Assembly: GCA_022376925.1 (NCBI GenBank)
Contig: JAIOJX010000001.1
Coordinates: 39,030,170-39,094,169, forward strand
Length of the DNA stretch: 64,000 nucleotides
From: Tragulus kanchil
Lineage: Eukaryota > Chordata > Mammalia > Artiodactyla > Tragulidae
Reading direction: 5' to 3'
In this document: one piece after another, positions 56,191 to 64,000 of the stretch
Numbering within the stretch: the stretch's first letter is position 1
How the letters are laid out: each line of letters opens with the position of its first letter
The notes under the pieces: generated by a model
Database searches by the model: none
The model's input: the letters and a program-made list of their open reading frames with translations, nothing else
What the model was told of the DNA's origin: nothing
Made by a program: the position numbers and the translations under genes

Positions 56191-58344
56191 CCTTTTCAGC
56201 ATACATAGTATCCGTAGTGATACCTTTCTTCATTCTTTGTATTGGTAATTTGAGTCCTCTCTCTTGGATTTTATGAAATAAAAATATTCCTATTCATCTA
56301 AGAAACACCATTTAGAGACCGAAAGGCAAGCCAGTGTGGGATAAAATGTTAGCAATCTAAATAATGGGCAAAGGGCTTGTATTTAAAATATATAAACAAT
56401 TTCTACAGATCAATTAAAATATAGATAACCCAATTTAAAAATGGTAAAGACTTGAACAGATATTTCACAAAATAGGGTATTTAAATAGTCACCAGGCATC
56501 ATTAGTTATCAGATAAATGCAAAATTAAAATCACAATGAGAGACCACTACACATCTATCAGGATTAAAGACCAACAATACCCAGTATTATCAAGGATGGG
56601 GGAGCTGCTGAAACTCTTATACACTGTTGAATGCAATCTTTTTTTTTTAACTTTTATTTTACTTTTAAGTTTTACAGAGTTTTGTTGTTTAGAGGTATGT
56701 ATGTTCCCAGATTAGTCAGATGTATATCCCCCCCATCTCACCCCTCCAGATCATCACACAGCACCCCTGCAGGATTCCCTTTTCTCACAGAGCAATGACT
56801 ATAGCTATTTTCTTCACATATGATAGTACAGGCCTTCATACAACTTCCTTTACGCCTCCCACACACTGTTCCTTCCCTGCAATGTCCATATGTCCACTGT
56901 CCATGTCTGTTTCTCCATCGCTTCACTGCATGTGCCATCATCACCATCCTACTAGATTCCATAGATATGTGTTAGTATATTGTACTTGTCCTTCTCTTTT
57001 TGACTGACTTCACTTTTTATGATAGGTTCTAGATCCAGCCACCTCATTAGGGCTGATTCTTCTGCATTTCTTTTTACAGATGTGTAGTATTCCATTGTAT
57101 ATATGTAACTAAGCTTTTGTATCCATTCATTTGTAGATGGGCATCAAGGTTGCTTCCATGTTCTAGCTATTGTATAGAGAGCTGCAATGAACATTGGGGT
57201 ACAAGCGCTTCTTTCAGATTTAATTTCATCAGGATGAAAATAGACAATGCATTGACTATTGCTGTGCTAGAAGAGTTGCCATAGAGTTGTTTATATTGTC
57301 CTTTTCAGCATACATAGTATCCGTAGTGATACCTTTCTTCATTCTTTGTATTGGTAATTTGAGTCCTCTCTCTTGGATTTTATGAAATAAAAATATTCCT
57401 ATTCATCTAAGAAACACCATTTAGAGACCGAAAGGCAAGCCAGTGTGGGATAAAATGTTAGCAATCTAAATAATGGGCAAAGGGCTTGTATTTAAAATAT
57501 ATAAACAATTTCTACAGATCAATTAAAATATAGATAACCCAATTTAAAAATGGTAAAGACTTGAACAGATATTTCACAAAATAGGGTATTTAAATAGTCA
57601 CCAGGCATCATTAGTTATCAGATAAATGCAAAATTAAAATCACAATGAGAGACCACTACACATCTATCAGGATTAAAGACCAACAATACCCAGTATTATC
57701 AAGGATGGGGGAGCTGCTGAAACTCTTATACACTGTTGAATGCAATCTTTTTTTTTTTTAACTTTTATTTTACTTTTAAGTTTTACAGAGTTTTGTTGTT
57801 TAGAGGTATGTATGTTCCCAGATTAGTCAGATGTATATCCCCCCCATCTCACCCCTCCAGATCATCACACAGCACCCCTGCAGGATTCCCTTTTCTCACA
57901 GAGCAATGACTATAGCTATTTTCTTCACATATGATAGTACAGGCCTTCATACAACTTCCTTTACGCCTCCCACACACTGTTCCTTCCCTGCAATGTCCAT
58001 ATGTCCACTGTCCATGTCTGTTTCTCCATCGCTTCACTGCATGTGCCATCATCACCATCCTACTAGATTCCATAGATATGTGTTAGTATATTGTACTTGT
58101 CCTTCTCTTTTTGACTGACTTCACTTTTTATGATAGGTTCTAGATCCAGCCACCTCATTAGGGCTGATTCTTCTGCATTTCTTTTTACAGATGTGTAGTA
58201 TTCCATTGTATATATGTAACTAAGCTTTTGTATCCATTCATTTGTAGATGGGCATCAAGGTTGCTTCCATGTTCTAGCTATTGTATAGAGAGCTGCAATG
58301 AACATTGGGGTACAAGCGCTTCTTTCAGATTTAATTTCATCAGG
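56122..58344. repeat. Tandem duplication 14 (1109 bp), chained to 13
   Basis: Copy A is 56122-57230 and copy B 57231-58344, offset 1109 then 1111 because a T-run is two bases longer in copy B (near 57749). The seam shares 'catcagg'. It includes the 3' end of a young L1 and the older L1 it landed in. Confidence 0.93.
56285..56638 (+). mobile_element. Old L1 3' sequence, sense (copy A)
   Basis: Decayed ORF2 C-terminal sequence is recognisable from phrases such as 'aaaatcacaatgagagacca' and 'acttgaacagatatttcaca'. The same element is at 57394-57749 and continues after the younger insert at 59113-59560. Confidence 0.65.
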
Positions 58345-59560
58345 GTATAAGCCTAAGAGTTGGATTGTTGGGTCATATGGTGCTTCTATTTTTAGTTTTT
58401 TAAGAAACTAAAGAAGTCTCCCTTTCTCTTTAAGAAATCTCCAGACTGTCTTCCATACAGGCTGTATCAATTGACATTCCCACCAGCAATGCAAGAGGGT
58501 TCCCTTTTCTCCACACCCTCTCCAGCATTTATTGTCTGTCCATTTGTGGATGATGGCCATTCTGACAGGTGTGAGGTGATATCTCATTGTAGTTTTGATT
58601 CGCATTTCTATAATTATAAGTGAGGTTGAGCATCATTTCGTGTGTTTTGGGGCCTTCTGTACGTCCTCTTTGGAGAGGTGTCTGTTTAGGTCCTTTTCCC
58701 ATTTTTTGATTGGGTTGTTCATTTTTCTGGTGCTGAGTTGTCTGAGTTGCTTGTAGATTTTGGAGATTAATTCTTTGTCTGTTGTTTCATTTGCTATGAT
58801 TTTCTCCCATTCTGTGGGTTGTCTATTCAGCTTTTTTGTAATTTCTTTTGCTATACAAAAGCTTTTAAGTTTCATGAGGGCCCACGTGTTGACTTTTCTT
58901 TTCAGTTCCACTATTTTAGTAGGTGGGTCAGAGAAGATCTTGCTTTGATTGATGTCCTTGAGGGTTTTGCCTATATTCTCCTCTAAGAGTTTGATGGTTT
59001 CTGTTCTTACATTTAGGTCTTTAATCCATTTTGAGTTGATCTTTGTGTATGGTGTCAGGGAATGTTCCAACTTCATTTTTTTTGCATGCAGCTGTCCAAT
59101 GAATGCAATCTTAATTGGTACAATCACTTTGGAAAACTGGCAGTGCCTACTCAAGTTGAATATATGTGTACCCAGTGGCCTTACAAATAAGTCAATCGAT
59201 TAATCTGTCTCTCCACGTAAATGTGTGTGTGTATGCACCAAAAGACATGAGCAAAATATTCATAGCAGCATTATTTGTGATGGCACCAAACTGAAAGAAA
59301 TCCAAATGTTCATCAACATGGTACTCCATAAGTAAATTGTGGCATATTCACACCATGGAATATCACAGAGCAATTAGAAAGAACAAACTACTACTATACC
59401 AAACAACTGAATTAATCTCACAGGTGTAAGGCTGAGAAAGAAGCTAAATGCAAAAGAGTCCATTTATATCAAGTTCATATGCATGTGAAATTAATCAATG
59501 ATGATAGAAATCAGAATAATAATAGACCAGGAGGGACATTAGAGAGACATTTGGGATGTT
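57394..59560 (+). mobile_element. Old L1 3' sequence, sense, split by a young L1
   Basis: The old L1 occupies 57394-57749 and 59113-59560. The second part holds 'aatattcatagcagcattat', 'ttgtggcatattcacaccat' and 'ggaatatcacagagcaatta', the usual order of an L1M-type ORF2 end. The halves are collinear once the insert is removed. Confidence 0.7.
57750..59099 (-). mobile_element. Young L1, 5'-truncated, antisense
   Basis: About 1.35 kb of L1 3' end on the minus strand, from ORF2 to its A-tail (T-run at 57750). The perfect 13-base target-site duplication 'tgaatgcaatctt' lies at 57737-57749 and 59100-59112. The minus-strand frame 58633-59154 stays open for 173 codons, with [14 protein letters not shown] and [19 protein letters not shown]; 58408-58605 has [19 protein letters not shown]. 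Truncation leaves no reverse-transcriptase core. A partial copy of its 3' end is at 56639-57230. Confidence 0.92.
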
Positions 59561-59631
59561 GACTAATGTTCTAAGTCCAGATCTAAGTGGTGGTAACATG
59601 TGTGCTCACTTTATAAAAATTAACCAATCTG

Positions 59632-60268
59632 GGGCTTCCCTGGTGGCCCAGTGGGTAAAGAGTCTGCCTTGGGGTTTCCCCTGGTGGTCCAGTGGATAAG
59701 GACACCACCTTGCAGTGCAAGGGGCGCCGGTTCAATCCCTGGCCTGGGAAGATCCCACGTGCTGCGGAGCGGCTGGACTGATGTGTCCAATCACCTAGCT
59801 GGAGCTCTGGAGCACATGCACCCAGAGCCAGTGCTCTGCAACAGACGCCACCGTGAAGGGAGGCCCACAGGAGCCAAAGAACAAAGACGGATGAAAATGG
59901 AGAAATGAAGGACTGATAGAAGTGGCCCACCTGCTCCCCTCCCTCCCCAACCCGACCCCCGCCCAAAATAAATAAATAAATAAATCTTTTAAAAAAAAGA
60001 GTCTGCCTTGCAGTGCAAGGGACACCGGTTCTATCCCTGGCCCAGGAAGATCCCACGTGCTGCAGAGCAGCTGGACCAGTGTGTCCAATTACAAGTCAGT
60101 GCTCTGGAGCGCATGCACCCAGAGCTGGTGCTCTGCAACGAGGGAGGCCACTACAATGGGAAGTCCACATAGGCCGAAGAATAAAGATGGATGAAAGTAA
60201 ATGAATAAAGAACCAATGAAAGCAGTCAAAAAAAAAAGTTCACATCAAAAAAAGAAAAATAAAAAAAT
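59632..60268 (+). mobile_element. SINE split by a second SINE (outer element)
   Basis: The outer CHR-like SINE has head 'ggcttccctggtggcccagt' with 'aaagagtctgcctt' and continues after the insert with 'gcagtgcaagggacaccggt'. Its tail is A-rich to 60268. The target-site duplication 'ttaaccaatctg' lies at 59620-59631 and 60269-60280. Removing the insert restores a normal short-form SINE. Confidence 0.93.
59671..59995 (+). mobile_element. Young long-form CHR-like SINE inside another SINE
   Basis: The inner element has head 'ggggtttcccctggtggtcc', 'aaggacaccacc', box B 'ccggttcaatccctgg', C-rich extension (59926-59963) and tail 'aaataaataaataaataaat'. It is flanked by 'aaagagtctgcctt' at 59657-59670 and 59996-60009, a perfect 14-base duplication of its target within the outer SINE. 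This orders the two subtypes in time. Confidence 0.95.
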
Positions 60269-60321
60269 TTAACCAATCTGTACAATTAAGATTTACGATT
60301 ATTGTATATATGTTATACTTT

Positions 60322-60556
60322 GTGTGTGTGTGTGTGCGCACGCGCTGTCACCTCAGTCATGTCTGACTCTTTGTGGCCCTATGAATTGTAGCCTACGAGG
60401 CTCCTCTGTCCATGAGATTCTCCAGGTAAGAATACTAGAGTGGGTTTCCATGCCCTCCTTCAGGGGATCATCCCCACCTAGGGGTCAAACCCATGTCTCT
60501 TATGCCTCTTGCATTGGCAGGTGAGTTCTTTACCACTAGCATCATCTGGGAAGCCC
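60322..60556 (-). mobile_element. Bov-tA SINE with TG microsatellite, antisense
   Basis: A TG run and 'gcgcacgcgctgtcac' are followed by 'tcatgtctgactctttgtgg', 'gagattctccaggtaagaat' and the head complement 'tcatctgggaagccc'. Target-site duplication 'atgttatacttt' lies at 60310-60321 and 60557-60568. Confidence 0.92.
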
Positions 60557-60585
60557 ATGTTATACTTTAAAAGTTTATAAAAATA

Positions 60586-60857
60586 GGACTTACCTGGTAG
60601 TCCAGTGGGTGAAGAGTTCGCCTTGCAGTGCAAGGGACACCGGTTCGATCCCTGGCCTAGGAGGATCCCACGTGCCATGGAGTGGCTAGATTGGTGTGTT
60701 CAGTTATGAGCCAGTGCTCTGGAGCATATGTGCCCAGAGCTGGTGCTCTGCAGCAAGAGAGGCCACTGCAATGGAAGGCCCACACAGGCCAGAGAATAAA
60801 GATGGATGAAAATATATAAATAAATAAATAATAAAAAGAGGCCAAAATATAAAAAAG
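60586..60857 (+). mobile_element. CHR-like SINE, short form, sense
   Basis: Head 'ggacttacctggtagtccag' with 'gaagagttcgcc', box B 'ccggttcgatccctgg', tail 'aaataaataaataataaaaa'. Perfect 14-base target-site duplication 'agtttataaaaata' lies at 60572-60585 and 60858-60871. Confidence 0.93.
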
Positions 60858-60871
60858 AGTTTATAAAAATA

Positions 60872-63329
60872 AAATAAAAATGAATATATTAGAGAAGGTT
60901 ACACTGTATGATTTTTAATGTTCCTTATGGTTCTTACATTCTATGATTTTGTGCAATAATGCTTTGAAAATAATAAAATCATCTACAAGTATACAGTCTT
61001 ACTATTATCAGTGGTAGCTGACCTTGAATTGCAAGTGATTTCTTGATCAGTGGCAAATAATTTGCTTTAAATTTCTATATATTTATTTCCAGCTTCAAAG
61101 ATTTGTTACTTCTTTTCTTTTCGGGCTATTATTCATTATCTAGTTTCCTTGAACTTTTCTTTTAAGACCCTGGGTGAGAAACCAGAGACAAATATCATGA
61201 AGAGTACTCTTGAACCCTCTTAAATTTTGAGCTGCCAATAAACAATGGCAGAGCCTTGAAAAGTTTAAGAATGGTTCGTGATTCTTTGGGTTAGCTGTGG
61301 CTTTGGACTAGGTTTTCTACTTACATGCATAATATAGCAGTGGAAATAATAATGGTTTTCCCAATCACTTGGCCTCTGTAGCAGTTCATAATTTTAATGT
61401 CAGGTGAAAATAATGCTAGAAGAATAATAAGATACATTTGGCATTCATTTCCAAAAAAGTAGTCATTCAAATCGTATTATTTTATCGTTACCATCACTTT
61501 TCTTTTTCTCAGCCTTGCCAGTAAAACTCAGTTAATGAATCTACCAGTAAGCACAGTTAAAGAGTGGCTGACGTATTCTCAGAGATGTGACTTTGGCTTT
61601 ACTGAGGCCACTGAGCTTGTTTGAAACCCAATGTACATTCTCCCCCTTGGAACTGCTTCTCTATTTCAGATATTCATTAAAAACTCAACTTTCTTAGTAG
61701 CTAAATGAAAGTCTCCTTTAAAGGTATATCACCAATTCTTGGCCTGGGAAAAAATGTCAGAAAATTCTTTAAATCTATCTAGTAAAGTATTTTAAATGCT
61801 CATCTTGCACTTTTGAGTGAAGTGTAATTTACATTTCATAAAAGTAGAAGCTGAGCAGCAAGCTGTAAGTAATTATCATATAATTAAATGTCTACTATGA
61901 AGGAAAGGAAAACGTGAGCGCCTTTGTGCTTTCCGTGACTGGGTTATGCAATGGCAAATTAAATTTCATCTTTTTATCTGAGGAAGGCTCCAAGGGACCT
62001 ACACAGAGTTTGAAGAGATACCTGTGAGTTGTCAATGTAGTTGCACTTGGGAGCTGAGGCTACCCCTTAGCTGGCTGTCCAGGCAGACCATTTGGAAATG
62101 GATTCTGTAGCTTTGGCTTTAGAAATGGAAACCAAAGCGTCTACTCCTCTCAGTGACTTTGAACGCATTTCTCTGCTTATGTTTAACATTTATAAATAGG
62201 AAACCACCATGATAATTAATAATTACTGTGGATGAGCTTTATTTTTCAAATTCACAAAGCATTTAGCTTTGGGGGATGATAATCAAATGCAAAACACATT
62301 TGTAATTAGGTGATATCTCCCCATCTGATTTTGTTTAATATGTATTTTAAAATATTCATTGAGTCGCTGCCATGTTCAAGATGCCACAGAGCACTCAAAG
62401 GTCAAAAAAGACACGGTTCCCACTTTGTGGGAGATTATAGTCAGGAAGGGGATAAAACCTATGCACACAAATCATTATGAAACAAAGCAAAATTGCATAG
62501 TTACAGAGAATCCAAGTCGTGGAGGTGCTCAGGGGAAGCAGTAATCATTCTTTTGCTGGCTATGTCGAGCTGGTCAGGCTTAAGGAAGACACTGTATAAT
62601 CTAGTATGTGAAGGATAGACTTCTAAGAAGAAATACTGAGGAAATCATGAGCAATGTAGATGTGGGAAACTAGTACAAGGGCTTCAGGGAATGAAGTAGA
62701 CCAATTTGGTTACTTATTCAACAGTCATAGAGGCAATTTATCTCAATTTATGAATAATAAGTGTTGGGTTTTACAGACTTTCTCCCTCGTCAAAACCTAT
62801 AATATGATATTCTTGATTGTTAACATTGTTTGGAGCCTTAGATATACATGTAGGGGTATAGCATGAGATATAGATTAAAATGGACATATAGAATTGAATT
62901 GTAAAGACTCTTGGGTACCAGTCTAATGGAGATAGACTTTACTCAGAATTATTTACTTTAAAAATCTTATTGATGGACTATCGTGTGCTGGACACAAAAA
63001 AAAAATGAAAAAAAAATACTGCAGACAGAAAAAGTGAGCTAGGTAAAAGAACGGTGTATATCTGATACACAGAGTTTTCAGATAGCTTGATTCTGATATG
63101 TCTGGTGCAACAAGATTGATACTGGTTTCCTCTGTAAAATGATAACCCACGAGAAATAAATTTTCATGGATCATTAAAAAAAAAAATAAAACACATGTGG
63201 AATCAAAAAGAAAGAAAAGCCACGTGAAGTACAGTGCTGAATACCTTTTCTGCCCACAAGGAAATTAATTTAGTGGGGGCCGTGGGTGAGAAGTGCTGAG
63301 GGCATCTGTCCTAGACAGGATGTAAGGCA
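60872..63329. other. Long unique AT-rich stretch
   Basis: No SINE or L1 is recognised. An L2-like piece lies near 62345-62450 ('cattgagtcgctgccatgtt') and A-rich patches at 62995-63018 and 63175-63214. No exon with splice signals was found. The part at 61900-62340 is compact and repeat-free and could be constrained. Confidence 0.35.
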
Positions 63330-63632
63330 TCAGAAGAGGCATTCTAGAGGTGGTAATGTCTGACATAGGGACATTGCGGGGAAGAAATAGGGAGGGGGAG
63401 GCACGGAGGGAGTAACATGGAAACCTGTACTGTCATGTGTGGAAAAGATAGCTATTGTCATTGTGCTAAGGGAATAGAAGTGCTTACAATGGCATGGGGC
63501 AATGGTCTGGAGGGGTGGGATGGGGGGAACTCGGGGAGTGGGGACCATGGATATGCATATGACTGATCTGGGAACATACATGTCTGTGAACAACAAAACT
63601 CTGTAAAATCTTTAAAATAAAGAGTAAAAAAA
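63330..63632 (+). mobile_element. L1 3' UTR, sense
   Basis: The order 'gaggcacggagggagtaaca', 'atggcatggggcaatggtct', 'ggaggggtgggatgggggga', 'gtctgtgaacaacaaaactc', ending 'aaaataaagagtaaaaaaaa', matches the complement of the L1 3' end at 57750-58000. It is a short 5'-truncated copy. Minus-strand frames of 60-108 codons overlapping it are not genes. Confidence 0.8.
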
Positions 63633-64000
63633 AAGAAATATGAGAGTGTGGGTTTCCCTGAAACATGGGATATAGGAAGGGTGTTTCAAGCAGAGAAATG
63701 GGAAGGCTATTTTGAGCAGTAAGAGCATGTTGTCATCAGGGTGTATGCCTGGAGAATTTCTGGAAGTGCTGAGTTTGAAACTAGGGTGTAAAATGAGTGG
63801 TAAAGAGAGAACACTGGAGGACTCAATAGGAACCTGGTCATGAAAAGCCTTAGAAAGGCTATGACAATCATCCACGTGAAGCTGATGTGACCTTGAGTTA
63901 CAAATACAGCAACAGGGAGGAAGAAAGGGGGCATACATTCAAGAGCTATTTAGGGAGTAGTATGGACAGTCTTACTTTACCAATTGAATGCCATTGATAA
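63633..64000. other. Unique or very old repeat sequence
   Basis: No gene is seen. 'cctggtcatgaaaagcctta' and neighbouring text resemble a worn LINE or LTR but cannot be placed. Confidence 0.3.

Noticed and set aside
2543..58344. Reading the 1.1-kb duplications as a new biological duplication system
   Set aside because: Unrelated contents, exactly two copies each, constant unit length, grid spacing and degraded seams fit consensus-block concatenation better. No shared motif at the breakpoints beyond 5-9 bases of microhomology. Kept only as the alternative to be excluded by reads.
2543..58344. CRISPR array or satellite DNA
   Set aside because: Each unit occurs only twice and different units are unrelated. 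There are no short regularly spaced repeats.
58633..59154. 173-codon minus-strand frame as a gene
   Set aside because: It is the C-terminal part of L1 ORF2 in a 5'-truncated insertion. No reverse-transcriptase core remains.

Overview
The window is mammalian nuclear DNA from a ruminant (Pecora). It holds BovB LINE 3' ends, Bov-tA SINEs and tRNA-Glu-derived CHR-type SINEs, which together occur only in ruminants, plus the usual older mammalian MIR, L2, CR1/L3, MLT1 and MLT2 fossils and 5'-truncated L1 copies. I do not commit to a species. I see no intact protein-coding gene, no true tRNA or rRNA gene, no CRISPR array and no bacterial or phage feature. Nearly all longer open frames are read-through of SINE, L1 or BovB sequence. 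The text is best read as intergenic or deep-intronic DNA. || Two things stand out. First, 14 segments of about 1.08-1.13 kb are each present twice, head to tail, between 2543 and 58344. Copies are nearly identical and differ mainly in homopolymer length. Several seams carry short stretches of indel-rich, degraded sequence. When the second copies are removed by arithmetic, the starts of the 14 segments fall close to a regular grid of about 1.03 kb (38 steps over about 39.3 kb). This points to an assembly artefact: neighbouring consensus blocks overlapping by about 1.1 kb were concatenated without trimming. The real locus is then about 48.6 kb. || Second, 45587-48117 holds a decayed, intron-retaining copy of the 3' part of an ARMC10-like armadillo-repeat gene: an internal exon with good splice sites but a 2-base frame disruption, a terminal exon with two in-frame stops, and a candidate AATAAA signal. 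One seam cuts through it. || Layout. 1-5.7 kb: L1/CHR remnants, a MIR, duplication 1 and an inverted pair of BovB ends. 6.3-13.4 kb: CHR SINEs, MIRs split by a Bov-tA, duplications 2 and 3, an ERV LTR and the first long G-rich SINEs. 14.2-23.1 kb: an MLT2 LTR split by BovB, then three chained duplications carrying SINEs and a retroposed LTR transcript. 23.9-32.7 kb: BovB split by a solo LTR, L1 and SINEs, duplications 7 and 8. 32.9-41.5 kb: mostly unique DNA (duplication 9), BovB, an MLT1-like LTR and a layered L1. 41.5-51 kb: duplications 10-12, a 3' L1, SINEs and the ARMC10-like pseudogene. 51-54 kb: mostly unique, with a candidate conserved element. 54-61 kb: duplications 13 and 14, an L1 inserted in an L1, and a SINE inserted in a SINE. 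61-64 kb: mostly unique DNA and one L1 3' end. || All repeat names come from remembered consensus features and all alignments were made by eye, so element ends may be off by some tens of bases. Target-site duplications and seams are more precise.
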